Positions 15,323-24,416 of a stretch of 64,000 nucleotides of DNA are shown one piece after another (position 1 is the stretch's first letter; every line of letters starts with the position of its first letter). Made by a program: the position numbers and the translations under genes. The notes under the pieces were generated by a model. It saw only the letters and a program-made list of their open reading frames with translations, was not told the DNA's origin and did not search any database. The stretch spans positions 2,356,001-2,420,000 of the forward strand of contig NZ_MWQN01000001.1 in assembly GCF_002024165.1 (NCBI RefSeq). The letters run 5' to 3'. This DNA comes from Embleya scabrispora. GTDB lineage: Bacteria > Actinomycetota > Actinomycetes > Streptomycetales > Streptomycetaceae.

Positions 15323-16382
15323 TCGGCGTGCCCGGGCGGCACACCGTCCAGGGTTCGACCAGCCCCAGACCCCGCACCGGACGCCGCCACATCGGATGCA
15401 GCTCATAGCGGTTGTCACCTTCGAGGGCGGCGGCCAACTCCCGGTCGACCACCACCGCGTCCTTGGGACTGAGCGCGGTCAGCCGACTGGCCAGGTTCAC
15501 CGTGGTCCCGAACACGTCGCCCATCCGGGACAACACGTGGCCGTACGCGATGCCCACCCGCAGCGCGGGCAGGATCTCCTCCTCGGCCATCGCCTCGACC
15601 AGCCGCAGCCCGAGTTCCACCGCCGAGTCCGGCGAGAAGGTCACGAACAGCACCTCGTCGCCCAGCGTCTTGACCAGGCGCCCGCCCTGCTCGGCGATCA
15701 CGTCGACGGCGGTGTCCTCGAAGGTCTGGACGAGGCGACCCAACTCGGCCTCCTCCAGGTTGCGCGACAACCGGGTGAAGCCGACCAGGTCGGCGAAGCC
15801 GACGGCGAGCGACTGGCCCACCGTCTGCTGGTCGGTGAGCCCCTGCATGGCCCGCGAACTGGCCGCGGCCAGGTGCCGGCGCCAGGCGTAGATGACCAGC
15901 GGTTCGAGTTCGAGCATCACGTCGCCGGCAGTGGTGACCACCTGCTCGGAGCGGCTGCCCGTCAGCTCGTTGCCGATGTATTCCACCCACGCCTCGGTCT
16001 GCCATTCGGCGAACCGGGCCATGGTCTGGCCCACGGAGCGGACGAACTGCGCCGCGACGGTGGCCGGCAGCAGCCCCGACTCGGTCAGCTCGCGCAGGTG
16101 CTTGAGGGCCGCGACATCGGCGTCGGTGAACGCGCGGGCCGGGCCGAAGTCGGCGAAGCCCAGGCCGCGCCACAACCGGCGGGCCTCGTCGAGGGGCACT
16201 CCGACCAGGTCCGCGACCTGACCGGAGGTGTAGCGCCGGGGCGCGCCCAGGACGACCTGCTCGACGTCGGCGATCGTGTTGTTGACCGCCTCGATGTCGG
16301 ACAGGTCGGGCAGGGCGGGTTGATCGACCGCGTCGGCCCCGGCGCCCGCGCCGGGCTCCACGCGGGTCCGTTCCTCGGGCAT
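15312..16382 (-). CDS. cya: Class III adenylate cyclase with MerR-like N-terminus
   Basis: A 356-residue cyclase that makes cAMP from ATP. The C-terminal catalytic domain (about residues 185-345) shows metal-binding Asp198 (VGFADLVGFTRLS), Asp242 (KTLGDEVLFV) and the transition-state pair Asn296/Arg300 (VNLASRL). The N-terminal part (about 48-100, RYTSGQVADLVGVPLDEARRL) resembles a MerR-type winged helix, a combination seen in streptomycete cyclases. There are no membrane helices. The ATG at 16382 follows a GGTGGAG site. Confidence 0.9.
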   Translation of the reverse strand: MPEERTRVEPGAGAGADAVDQPALPDLSDIEAVNNTIADVEQVVLGAPRRYTSGQVADLVGVPLDEARRLWRGLGFADFGPARAFTDADVAALKHLRELTESGLLPATVAAQFVRSVGQTMARFAEWQTEAWVEYIGNELTGSRSEQVVTTAGDVMLELEPLVIYAWRRHLAAASSRAMQGLTDQQTVGQSLAVGFADLVGFTRLSRNLEEAELGRLVQTFEDTAVDVIAEQGGRLVKTLGDEVLFVTFSPDSAVELGLRLVEAMAEEEILPALRVGIAYGHVLSRMGDVFGTTVNLASRLTALSPKDAVVVDRELAAALEGDNRYELHPMWRRPVRGLGLVEPWTVCRPGTPIPQ

Positions 16383-16440
16383 GTGGCTCCACCGGGTGTG
16401 CGAAGGATGGTCTCGTCGGAGCCACACTACGTGTCGGGGG

Positions 16441-16965
16441 TCACAAAGGTTCGGGGTCGGGCGGTCCCACGTGCTTCTTCCGCCCGGCGGCGGCCCGCTC
16501 GACGAGCACGAGCAGCTCACTTTGCAGGCGCACCACGTGCGGCAGAGCGGGCAGTTCCAGGCGTTCCCGGTCGTCGACGGGCACCAGGGCGATGGTGCCG
16601 GCGCCGAGCATCCGGTCCACGAACGACTCGTGCTCGATCAGCACGTCGGCCACGCGCGCGAACGGCACCACCCGGATCTCCCGGGTCAGCGCGCCGGTGC
16701 GCACGGTCAGTCGGTCGGCGGCGACCGAGTACATCGTGCCCAGCCAGGCCAGCCACGGCGCGACGCTCCAGCGCACCAGGACCGCCAGGCCGGCCAGGAG
16801 CACGGCGGCCTGGATCCAGGTCGAGTCGGGGGGCGTGAGCGCGGCGAGGAAGCCGGTGACGGCGACCGTGCCGAACAGGGCCAGGACGGGGCGGACGAGG
16901 TGCATCCAGTGCGGGCGCACGACGAAGAGAATGTCGTCGTCGACCTCGGCTGTGGTTGTGAACAC
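16441..16965 (-). CDS. PH-domain membrane protein (bPH2-like)
   Basis: A 174-residue protein with two membrane helices (about residues 24-42 and 50-72), then a bacterial PH domain (MYSVAADRLTVRTGALTREIRVVPFARVADV, in two overlapping strand-rich parts). It matches the small streptomycete bPH2 family of unknown function. The GTG start has a GGAGG site. It lies 58 bp upstream of cya on the same strand, so the two may share a transcript. Confidence 0.85.
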   Translation of the reverse strand: MFTTTAEVDDDILFVVRPHWMHLVRPVLALFGTVAVTGFLAALTPPDSTWIQAAVLLAGLAVLVRWSVAPWLAWLGTMYSVAADRLTVRTGALTREIRVVPFARVADVLIEHESFVDRMLGAGTIALVPVDDRERLELPALPHVVRLQSELLVLVERAAAGRKKHVGPPDPEPL

Positions 16966-17086
16966 CGGGCCTCCTGGGGGTCATCCCCGATTGTGCGGTT
17001 CTCCCGGGCGGGAGGGGCGGAGGCATGCCGTTCGCCGACGTAAATGCGTCGACAGCCCGCGCCGGCACTCGGCAGAGTGGCCGTCT

Positions 17087-17827
17087 GTGACGAGCAGCGA
17101 ACCATGGAGCCGGGCGGCCGCCGAGCGCTACGACGCCGAGGAGACCGAGATGACCTCGGCCGCCGTTCTCGAACCGACCCTCGCCTTCCTCGCCGAACTG
17201 GCGGGGACCGGCCCGGCCCTGGAGTTCGCCATCGGAACCGGACGCGTGGGCGTCCCGCTGCGCGAACGCGGCGTCCCGGTGGTGGGCATCGAACTGTCCG
17301 AGCACATGGCGGCGGTCCTGCGGCGCAGGATCGACGAGGACACGCTCCCGGTGGTCATCGGGGACATGGCCGACACCGTCGTCCCCGGCGAGTTCACCCT
17401 GGTCTACCTCGTCTACAACACCATCACGAACCTGCTCACCCAGGACGAGCAGGTCGAGTGTTTCCGCAACGCCGCGCGACACCTGCGGCCCGGCGGCCGA
17501 TTCGTCATCGAGTTGGGCGTACCGCCGCTGCGCTTCCTGCCACCCGGCCAGGTCGCGGTGCCGTTCGACGTCTCCGAGCGACACCTCGGCTTCGACACCT
17601 TCGACCTGGTCGAGCAGATCCTCGTCTCACACCACCTCACCCGCGACGGCGAGGACGGCCGCTACCGCCGAGACCACTCCCGGCACCGATACGCGTGGCC
17701 GGCCGAACTCGACCTGATGGCCCGCATCGCCGGCCTCACCCTGGAGCGCCGCGTCGCCGACTGGCACGGAGCCCCCTTCACCCAGGACTCCACCAAACAC
17801 ATCTCCGTCTGGCGCAAACCGACCTGA
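17087..17827 (+). CDS. Class I SAM-dependent methyltransferase
   Basis: A 246-residue methyltransferase. The SAM-binding motif I is LEFAIGTGRVGVPL (about residue 41), followed by the acidic VVGIELSEHM and the post-motif IGDMADTVVPGEFTLVYLVYNT. The C-terminal half carries the substrate region and ends TKHISVWRKPT. A GTG at 17087 was taken as start because the sequence upstream is not protein-like. The substrate is unknown. It converges on birA across 155 bp with no evident gene. Confidence 0.88.
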   Translation: MTSSEPWSRAAAERYDAEETEMTSAAVLEPTLAFLAELAGTGPALEFAIGTGRVGVPLRERGVPVVGIELSEHMAAVLRRRIDEDTLPVVIGDMADTVVPGEFTLVYLVYNTITNLLTQDEQVECFRNAARHLRPGGRFVIELGVPPLRFLPPGQVAVPFDVSERHLGFDTFDLVEQILVSHHLTRDGEDGRYRRDHSRHRYAWPAELDLMARIAGLTLERRVADWHGAPFTQDSTKHISVWRKPT

Positions 17828-17982
17828 CCCCACCCCGGGGCCATCGCGACACCGACCCCACAAACCCGAGCCCCCGGCACTCAGGACACTCGGCCACGAG
17901 GCCACTTCGGACTCACCCCCAGCAGTAAGTCCGCAGCCTGTGCCACATGACGCAACGGGTGGGCGGGTGGGAACAAAACCCC

Positions 17983-18798
17983 TCAGCCCGCAGGGCGAAC
18001 GTGCACCACGTCCCCCGCGCCCACCGCCACCTGCCCCTCCGGCCCGGCGACCAGAAGCCGACCCTCGTCGTCGATCCCCGTCGCCGTCCCCTCCAGTGTC
18101 GGCTTGGCCGGCAACTCGACCCGGACCCGCCGCCCGATGGTGGCGCACGCGTCGGTGTACGCGGTCGCCAACCCGCACGCCTGCGCATCCCCGCCCGCCA
18201 GCCGCCAGCGGGTGTACCACTCCTCCACCTCGCGCAGCAGCGCCCGCAGGATCGGGTCCCGGTCGGTGCTCTCGGCGCCGGCCAGGAGCAGCGAGGTCGC
18301 GGTCGGTACCGGCAGCTCCTCCTCGTGCAGCGAAACGTTCAGCCCGATGCCCAGGACCACGCTCGACCCGGCCCGCTCGGCCAGGATCCCGGCCAGCTTG
18401 CGCTCGCCCACCAGCAGGTCGTTCGGCCACTTCAGCCGCACCTCGACCCCGGTGAACCGGGACACCGCCGACGCGGCGGCCACCCCGGCGAGCAGCGGCA
18501 GCCAGCCCCAGCGCGCGACCGGGACCTCGTTCGGCGCCAGCGTCATCGACACCGCCAGCCCCGAGCGCGGCGGCGCGGTCCACCGCCGGTCCAGCCGGCC
18601 CCGGCCCGCCACCTGCGATTCGGCGACCAGTACCAGCCCCTCGGCCTCGTCGGCCCGGTTGGCCAGGTCGGCGTTGGTCGAGCCGGTCTCGGGCAGCACG
18701 TCCAGCTCGCGCCACAGGCCGCCCGGTACCAACAGGGCCCGACGCAGGGCCGCCTCACGCAGTGGAGGGCGGTCGAGATCCTTGTAAGGAGAGTCCAT
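17983..18798 (-). CDS. birA: Biotin--[acetyl-CoA-carboxylase] ligase
   Basis: A 271-residue monofunctional biotin protein ligase that attaches biotin to carboxyl carrier domains. It shows TGSTNADL, the biotinyl-AMP loop VAGRGRLDRRW (about residues 64-74), LKWPNDLLVGERKLAGIL, and the C-terminal SH3-like domain. There is no N-terminal DNA-binding domain, so it is not a repressor of biotin genes. It is divergent from pccB, and its natural target there is the biotin domain of AccA at 26998-28764. Confidence 0.93.
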   Translation of the reverse strand: MDSPYKDLDRPPLREAALRRALLVPGGLWRELDVLPETGSTNADLANRADEAEGLVLVAESQVAGRGRLDRRWTAPPRSGLAVSMTLAPNEVPVARWGWLPLLAGVAAASAVSRFTGVEVRLKWPNDLLVGERKLAGILAERAGSSVVLGIGLNVSLHEEELPVPTATSLLLAGAESTDRDPILRALLREVEEWYTRWRLAGGDAQACGLATAYTDACATIGRRVRVELPAKPTLEGTATGIDDEGRLLVAGPEGQVAVGAGDVVHVRPAG

Positions 18799-18901
18799 TC
18801 GATCACCCTAGAAGGCACTGCGGGGCAGGGCGGTGATGGTCGCCGGCGTGGCGCGGCTACGCTACCGATCGCCGCCGTTCGACGTGACAGGAGTCAGCAC
18901 G
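18799..18901. promoter_or_regulatory. birA-pccB divergent promoter region; leaderless birA
   Basis: On the minus strand TAGGGT (18810-18805) is followed by exactly six bases and the birA ATG, with no ribosome site. That is the arrangement expected of a leaderless mRNA. The pccB side has a clear leader. No palindrome was noted. Confidence 0.45.
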
Positions 18902-20488
18902 ATGGACCCAGTACAGGGCGATCCCGACATCCACACCACCGCCGGAAAGCTGGCCGATCTCGAGCGCCGGATCGACGAGGCGGTGCACGCGGGAAGCGCC
19001 CGAGCAGTCGAGAAGCAGCACGCCAAGGGCAAGATGACCGCCCGCGAGCGGATCGAATACCTGCTCGACGAGGGCTCCTTCGTCGAGCTCGACGAGTTCG
19101 CGCGGCACCGCTCCACCAACTTCGGCCTGGAGGCCAACCGCCCCTACGGCGACGGCGTGGTGACCGGCTCCGGCACCGTCGACGGCCGCCAGGTGTGCGT
19201 GTTCTCCCAGGACGTCACCGTCTTCGGCGGCAGCCTCGGCGAGGTGTACGGCGAGAAGATCGTCAAGGTCCAGGACCTCGCGATCAAGACCGGCGTCCCG
19301 CTGGTGGGCATCAACGAGGGCGGCGGCGCGCGCATCCAGGAGGGTGTGGTCTCGCTCGGCCTGTACGGCGAGATCTTCCGGCGCAACGTGGTCGCCTCCG
19401 GGGTGATCCCGCAGATCTCGCTGATCATGGGCGCCGCCGCGGGCGGCCACGTGTACTCCCCCGCGCTCACCGACTTCGTGGTGATGGTCGACCAGACCTC
19501 GCAGATGTTCATCACCGGCCCCGACGTGATCAAGACGGTCACCGGCGAGGACGTCACGATGGAGGACCTGGGCGGCGCGCGCACGCACAACAGCAAGTCG
19601 GGCAACGCGCACTACATGGGCGCCGACGAGAAGGACGCGCTCGACTACGTCAAGGGCCTGCTGTCCTACCTGCCGAGCAACAACCTGGAGCCGGCCCCGT
19701 CCTTCGACGAGGAGGCCGACCTCGAGACCACGGACTACGACCGTGACCTCGACACGCTGATCCCGGACTCGGCGAACCAGCCGTACGACATCCACACGGT
19801 GATCGAGCACGTCCTGGACGACGCGGACTTCCTGGAGGTCCAGCCGCTGTTCGCGCCCAACATCGTGGTCGGCTTCGGCCGGGTCGAGGGCCGCTCCGTG
19901 GGCATCGTGGCCAACCAGCCGATGCAGTTCGCCGGCACGCTCGACATCGACGCGTCGGAGAAGGCCGCCCGGTTCGTGCGCACCTGCGACGCGTTCAACG
20001 TCCCGGTGCTCACCTTCGTCGACGTCCCGGGCTTCCTTCCGGGCACCGACCAGGAGTGGAACGGCATCATCCGCCGCGGCGCGAAGCTGATCTACGCCTA
20101 CGCCGAGGCCACCGTGCCGCTGGTCACGATCATCACCCGCAAGGCGTACGGCGGCGCCTACGACGTGATGGGCTCCAAGCACCTGGGCGCCGACGTCAAC
20201 CTCGCCTGGCCGACCGCGCAGATCGCGGTGATGGGCGCGCAGGGCGCGGCCAACATCCTGCACCGGCGCACGATCGCCGCCTCGGACGACCCCGAGGAGA
20301 CCCGCGCGCGGCTGATCCAGGAGTACGAGGACACGCTGTGCAACCCGTACGTGGCCGCCGAGCGCGGCTACGTGGACGCGGTCATCCGGCCCTCGTCCAC
20401 CCGGGCCCACGTGGTCAAGGCGCTGCGGGCGCTGCGCGGCAAGCGCGAGACGCTGCCGCCGAAGAAGCACGGCAACATCCCGCTCTAG
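18902..20488 (+). CDS. pccB: Acyl-CoA carboxylase beta (carboxyltransferase) subunit, propionyl-CoA type
   Basis: A 528-residue carboxyltransferase that moves CO2 from carboxybiotin to propionyl-CoA, giving methylmalonyl-CoA. It has the two crotonase-like halves typical of the family, with oxyanion loops GGGARIQEG and [11 protein letters not shown]. The residue at the specificity position is Asp421 in GGAYDVMG, equivalent to Asp422 of S. coelicolor PccB, which favours propionyl-CoA. The ATG at 18902 gives the family length. pccE follows after 24 bp, birA is divergent, and accA is 6.5 kb downstream. Confidence 0.95.
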   Translation: MDPVQGDPDIHTTAGKLADLERRIDEAVHAGSARAVEKQHAKGKMTARERIEYLLDEGSFVELDEFARHRSTNFGLEANRPYGDGVVTGSGTVDGRQVCVFSQDVTVFGGSLGEVYGEKIVKVQDLAIKTGVPLVGINEGGGARIQEGVVSLGLYGEIFRRNVVASGVIPQISLIMGAAAGGHVYSPALTDFVVMVDQTSQMFITGPDVIKTVTGEDVTMEDLGGARTHNSKSGNAHYMGADEKDALDYVKGLLSYLPSNNLEPAPSFDEEADLETTDYDRDLDTLIPDSANQPYDIHTVIEHVLDDADFLEVQPLFAPNIVVGFGRVEGRSVGIVANQPMQFAGTLDIDASEKAARFVRTCDAFNVPVLTFVDVPGFLPGTDQEWNGIIRRGAKLIYAYAEATVPLVTIITRKAYGGAYDVMGSKHLGADVNLAWPTAQIAVMGAQGAANILHRRTIAASDDPEETRARLIQEYEDTLCNPYVAAERGYVDAVIRPSSTRAHVVKALRALRGKRETLPPKKHGNIPL

Positions 20489-20512
20489 CCCGGCCAGGAC
20501 CCGGAGGTCCCC

Positions 20513-20713
20513 ATGATCAAGGTGGTGCGGGGTGAACCCACCCCGGAGGAGTTGGCGGTGATCGTCACCGTCGTGGCGGCCAAGGCGAGCGGCGGCGGCG
20601 CACCCGCGCCGGCGCCGGCGGCCCCGTCGCAGTGGAACGACCCGGCGCGTCTGGTGCGCCGACCGCTGCGGCCGGGCCCGGGCGCCTGGCAGGCGAGCGC
20701 CTGGCCGTCCTGA
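20513..20713 (+). CDS. pccE: Acyl-CoA carboxylase epsilon subunit
   Basis: A 66-residue protein with the epsilon-subunit pattern: an N-terminal helix IKVVRGEPTPEELAVIVTVV, an Ala/Gly/Pro linker, and a C-terminal W-x-DPARLVRRPLRPGPGAW segment. Epsilon subunits stabilise the alpha-beta complex and raise activity in streptomycetes and mycobacteria. It lies 24 bp after pccB, in the same operon, with a GGAGG site before the ATG. Confidence 0.92.
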   Translation: MIKVVRGEPTPEELAVIVTVVAAKASGGGAPAPAPAAPSQWNDPARLVRRPLRPGPGAWQASAWPS

Positions 20714-20788
20714 CCGGCCGAGCGCTCGGATCACGCACCGCCGAGGGCGCACCGGCGATCGACCGTCGGTAAATCGCACGACCCGACT

Positions 20789-20804
20789 TGAGTACTCGTA
20801 CTCA
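20789..20804. promoter_or_regulatory. Perfect 16-bp inverted repeat upstream of a 38-aa gene
   Basis: TGAGTAC-TC-GTACTCA is a perfect palindromic pair with 7-bp arms, 35 bp upstream of the small membrane peptide start at 20839. In this GC-rich gap it stands out as AT-balanced and is likely a protein-binding site. I cannot name the regulator. Confidence 0.5.
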
Positions 20805-20838
20805 GGATCGGACCGGGGCGGCGCCCCACGATGGACGA

Positions 20839-20955
20839 ATGCCCAACCGTGACGAGTTCTCCGAGGAAACCCGGCGCGCCGTGGCCCAGCTGCGGCGCGC
20901 CATGTGGATCCTGCCCGTGGTGCTGATCCTCGGCCTGGCCCTGCTCGCACTGTGA
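20839..20955 (+). CDS. Very small single-pass membrane protein
   Basis: A 38-residue frame starting [18 protein letters not shown]. It has a charged amphipathic N-terminal half and one hydrophobic helix ([16 protein letters not shown]) ending directly at the stop. The ribosome site is poor. The clean charged-then-hydrophobic design and the palindrome just upstream suggest a real gene between pccE and maf. Function is unknown. Confidence 0.5.
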   Translation: MPNRDEFSEETRRAVAQLRRAMWILPVVLILGLALLAL

Positions 20956-21052
20956 TCGGGCGGCGGCGGACACCGCCCGGTGTCCGCCGCCGCCCGATAC
21001 CTGCGCCCCGATTCCTGCCGCCCGACACCTCGGCGCCCGGTACGTTGGCGCC

Positions 21053-21661
21053 ATGACCGACCGCTCCCCTTCCCGCTCCCTCGTGCTCGCCTCGGCCTCC
21101 CCCGCGCGCCTGAAGCTGCTGCGCGACGCCGGGCTCGACCCCAAGGTCGTGGTCAGCGGCGTCGACGAGGACGCCCTCGCCGCCGGCTCCCCGCGCGAAC
21201 TCGCGCTGCTGCTCGCCGAGGCCAAGGCCGACGCGGTCGCCGCCGGGCTGACCGGCGACGAACTGGTCGTCGGCTGCGACTCGGTGCTCGAACTCGACGG
21301 AAAGGCGCTCGGCAAGCCCGCCGACGCCGCCGAGGCGCTGGTGCGCTGGCGGTCCATGCGCGGGCGCACGGGTGTGCTGCTCACGGGGCACTGCGTGATC
21401 GACCGCCGCACCGGCCTGCGGGTCTCCGAGGTGGCGGCCACCACGGTGCGCTTCGGCACCCCCTCCGACGCGGAGGTGGCCGCCTACATCGCGACCGGCG
21501 AGCCGCTGCATGTCGCGGGCGCGTTCACCCTCGACGGCTACGCGTCGCCGTTCGTGGACGGCATCGACGGCGACCCGGGCAACGTGATCGGCCTCTCGCT
21601 GCCACTGCTGCGCCGCCTCCTGAACGACGTGGGCGTACGCATCGTCGACCTCTGGACCTGA
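21053..21661 (+). CDS. maf: Maf-family nucleoside triphosphate pyrophosphatase
   Basis: A 202-residue Maf protein, a pyrophosphatase that hydrolyses dTTP, UTP or modified nucleotides. It opens with [19 protein letters not shown], and carries the catalytic Asp region [18 protein letters not shown] and the C-terminal [21 protein letters not shown] (split here for brevity). It sits downstream of pccE in the order I recall from other streptomycetes. It is followed by a 718-bp repeat-rich gap. Confidence 0.92.
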   Translation: MTDRSPSRSLVLASASPARLKLLRDAGLDPKVVVSGVDEDALAAGSPRELALLLAEAKADAVAAGLTGDELVVGCDSVLELDGKALGKPADAAEALVRWRSMRGRTGVLLTGHCVIDRRTGLRVSEVAATTVRFGTPSDAEVAAYIATGEPLHVAGAFTLDGYASPFVDGIDGDPGNVIGLSLPLLRRLLNDVGVRIVDLWT

Positions 21662-22379
21662 CCCCCGACAACCCCGGGACCCCACCCGCCTGCCGGACAG
21701 GCAGCCGACCACCCGGGGCGACCCGACACGCACACCACACCGACCACCCCACGTCCCCGACCGCCGGGGCGACCCGACACGCACACCACACCGGCCACGC
21801 AGGGACGACCGTCCGGGGCGACCCGACCGCGCCACCACGCCGGACACACCCGCCACACCGACCACCCCGCGCCCCCGGCCGCCAGGGGCGAACCGAGCGC
21901 GCACACCGCACCGGCCACCACGCAGGGACGACCGCCCGGGGCGAACCGACCGCGCACACCGCGCCGGCGAACCACCCGCCAAGCCCGCCACCCCTCGCGG
22001 ACGACCACTCGTTGCGCCCCGAGGCGCGCCGCTCCGAGAATCACCCGCCTCGCCGCCACCGCAAGGAACAACCACCCGGGGCGACCCGAGTGCGGGCACC
22101 GCACGGGGACGACCACCCGGGGCGACCCGAGTGCGGGCACCGCACGGGGACGACCACCCGGGGCGACCCGACCGCAGGCACCGCACGGGGACGACCCATC
22201 GATGCGCGCACCGCACCGGGAACCAACCTGCCAAGCCGCCACCCCGCGCGGGCGTCCGCCGGAGCCGGCTTGCCCTGCGGCAGTCGCACGTGCCCGGCCG
22301 CCGGGGTCTGTCCGCCTCCGGGCGCGCGCTCGTGGGCGACCGCCACGAGCGGCCCGCCGGCCGCCGAGCCCCGCCTTCG
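21662..22379. repeat. 718-bp gap filled with degenerate GC-rich repeats
   Basis: There is no convincing gene here. The core GGGGCGACCCGA or a one-base variant recurs at least eight times (near 21716, 21769, 21813, 21890, 21939, 22078, 22119 and 22160). In the centre, a 41-bp unit is repeated three times in tandem (22068-22190). Open frames running through it on both strands are low-complexity (RVAPGGRPRAVPALG type) and differ in frame from copy to copy, so they were rejected. It separates maf from a convergent membrane gene. Confidence 0.75.
22068..22190. repeat. Three tandem copies of a 41-bp unit
   Basis: The unit runs ACGACCACCCGGGGCGACCC then GAGTGCGGGCACCGCACGGGG. Its ACCACCC element recurs at 22071, 22112 and 22153, exactly 41 bp apart. 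The first two copies agree almost throughout; the third has ACCGCAGG instead of AGTGCGGG. There are no spacers of different sequence, so it is a minisatellite, not a CRISPR array. Confidence 0.8.
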
Positions 22380-24185
22380 TCAGGCTTCCGGCGCGTCGGT
22401 TCGGTTCAGATCGCGGCGGACCGGGCCCGGGCCCAGGTTCGGCAGACCCGGCGACTGCGGGTGGTGCAGGGTGTCGTCTCCGGGCCGCGGCGGGAGATTC
22501 GCGTCGACGCCCGACTGCGGTGCCGGCCCGGCCGGTTGGCCGTACCCGCCCTGCGGCTGCGGCACGTGCGGTGAGCCGTACCCGCCCTGCGGCACGTGCG
22601 GTTGGCCGTAGCCGCTCGGCTGTTGCGGCAGATACGGCTGCGGGGCCGATTCGGCATAGGCGTTCGGCGCCCACGGTCCGCCGCCGCCCACCGGGGCGCC
22701 CACCGGGCCGGGCCCGGGACCGGGACCGCGCGGCGGGGGCGCGGGGGTGCCGCGCATCCCGGCGAACATCGCCAGCGGCAGCGCGATCGCCGCGAGCACC
22801 AGCAGCGGCAGCGGTACCCCGCCGGGCTTCTTCGTCAGCCACTCCACCCAGCCGTAGTCCGCCGACGCGGCCTGCAGATCCGGCCACACCGGCCCGCACG
22901 CGGCGCCGAGTCCGAACGCCGCGATCGCCGCCTCCGGCCGCAGACCGCCGATCACCACGCCGATCGCCGCCGCACCCGCACAGCGCACCGCCAGCTGGTG
23001 TCCGGACCCGGCCGCCGGGCCGATGAACTCGGCCAGGACCAGGGCGAGCGCCGCGAGGCCGATCGCGTACGCCCCGAGCATGCGCGCCGCCACCGCCCCC
23101 ACGACACCGGCGACTGCGAGGCCGAGCAGCCACGGCACGTATTCGCCCGGTCCGTCCAGGCCCAGGCCCGGATTGGCCTGTGTGCGGTCCCACGCGAACA
23201 GCGCGGCCGGGAAGGCGGCCAGCCCGACCGCCATCGCGAGCAGCGCGCCCGCCACCGAGCGCACGCCGTCGACCCGATAGGTCAGCACCGCCGCGACCAG
23301 GCAGCCGGCCAGCGCGACCACCGGCCACAGGCCGAACACCCTGGGCGCGTCGTCACCCATCACCACGGTCGCCGCGGCCACCCCGACCCCGGCCAGGCCG
23401 AGCAGGAACACCCCGCCCTGGGCCCCGGCCTCGGTCTCCTGCCAGCCCCGCCCGGGCGGCACCAGGATCCGGCCGGTGGGCAGCAGGATCAGCAACCAGC
23501 CGAACGCGGCGAGCGGCAACCAGGTCTGCAGGCCGGCCCCCGACTCCCACATCGGCTCCAGCACGTCGTGCCCACCGAGCACGAACAGCAGCGGCACCGC
23601 CGCCGCGAGCGTCGCCGCGAACGCGGCGTTCAGCGGCGCCTGATGGCGCGGGACCGCGAGGTGGATCCACAACACCACACCGACCAGCACCTGGACCGCG
23701 AAGCCGAACCGCAGCAGATAGACGAAGCCCAGCCAACGCGCCTGCGAACCGTCGTAGTGGGCCGCGATCGGGTCGAGCGCGGTGGTCAGCGCGGCACCGG
23801 CCAGGCCGATCGTCAACACGCCGCCGACCGCGCCCCGGCGGTGGGTGAACACACTGTCGGTGAGCCCGATCCCGCCGATCACCAGCGGTACGGCCCACGG
23901 CAGCAACACCGCGACCAGATCCCACACCGACCACGACCCGCCGCCGGCGTCCATCGGCGTCGGCTCCGCCCCGTAGGCGGCCGGATCCGCTGCGGGCGCG
24001 GCGGGCGTCGCCGGATCCAGCCCCGCCCGGAGCAGCACCAGCGCGCCGGTGGTGGCGAGCACCACGAGCAGCGCGCCCGGCACCCACTCCAGCGACAGTC
24101 GACCCACCGGTTCCGGGCGCCGCGCGCGGCCCTCCGCGAATCCGGCGCCGGCCTCATAGGCCTTGCGTACCACCCCGCCGGCCAT
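22380..24185 (-). CDS. Large integral membrane protein with Pro/Gln/Gly-rich tail
   Basis: A 601-residue protein with a short charged N-terminus and about eleven or more hydrophobic segments between residues 30 and 490. The cytoplasmic tail is rich in Pro, Gly, Gln and Tyr, with repeated GYGQP/GYGSPHVPQ motifs. The ATG at 24185 follows a GGGGGAG site. No transporter or enzyme signature was recognised. It resembles streptomycete conserved membrane proteins of unknown function seen near accA. The tail could be a protein-binding or self-associating region. Confidence 0.75.
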   Translation of the reverse strand: MAGGVVRKAYEAGAGFAEGRARRPEPVGRLSLEWVPGALLVVLATTGALVLLRAGLDPATPAAPAADPAAYGAEPTPMDAGGGSWSVWDLVAVLLPWAVPLVIGGIGLTDSVFTHRRGAVGGVLTIGLAGAALTTALDPIAAHYDGSQARWLGFVYLLRFGFAVQVLVGVVLWIHLAVPRHQAPLNAAFAATLAAAVPLLFVLGGHDVLEPMWESGAGLQTWLPLAAFGWLLILLPTGRILVPPGRGWQETEAGAQGGVFLLGLAGVGVAAATVVMGDDAPRVFGLWPVVALAGCLVAAVLTYRVDGVRSVAGALLAMAVGLAAFPAALFAWDRTQANPGLGLDGPGEYVPWLLGLAVAGVVGAVAARMLGAYAIGLAALALVLAEFIGPAAGSGHQLAVRCAGAAAIGVVIGGLRPEAAIAAFGLGAACGPVWPDLQAASADYGWVEWLTKKPGGVPLPLLVLAAIALPLAMFAGMRGTPAPPPRGPGPGPGPVGAPVGGGGPWAPNAYAESAPQPYLPQQPSGYGQPHVPQGGYGSPHVPQPQGGYGQPAGPAPQSGVDANLPPRPGDDTLHHPQSPGLPNLGPGPVRRDLNRTDAPEA

Positions 24186-24416
24186 GGCCGTCTCCCCCTG
24201 GTCGTGTGGGTGCAGCTTAGGGAAGAAGCGGCCCCGTCCGCTCCCGAAGCGGACACCCCGAACCCCACTTTTCGAATCCGCCGGAAATCCCTCGGACCAC
24301 CCACGCCACGGCCCGCCCCACGCCCGTCGACCCGCCGCCATTACCTCCGAGGGAATCGACCGCCCTCCCCCCGCCCGGCACAGTCGTCGTGTCGGCAAAC
24401 GACCCTGGAGGACTCG

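Noticed and set aside
22068-22190. Three evenly spaced repeats considered as a CRISPR array
   Set aside because: The 41-bp units are directly adjacent with no variable spacers and no cas genes nearby; this is a tandem minisatellite.
18857-22234. Minus-strand open frame of over 1100 codons opposite pccB and the repeat gap
   Set aside because: GC-rich genomes give long antisense frames; composition is biased to Val, Gly, His, Arg with no family motif, and pccB/pccE/maf on the plus strand are unmistakable.
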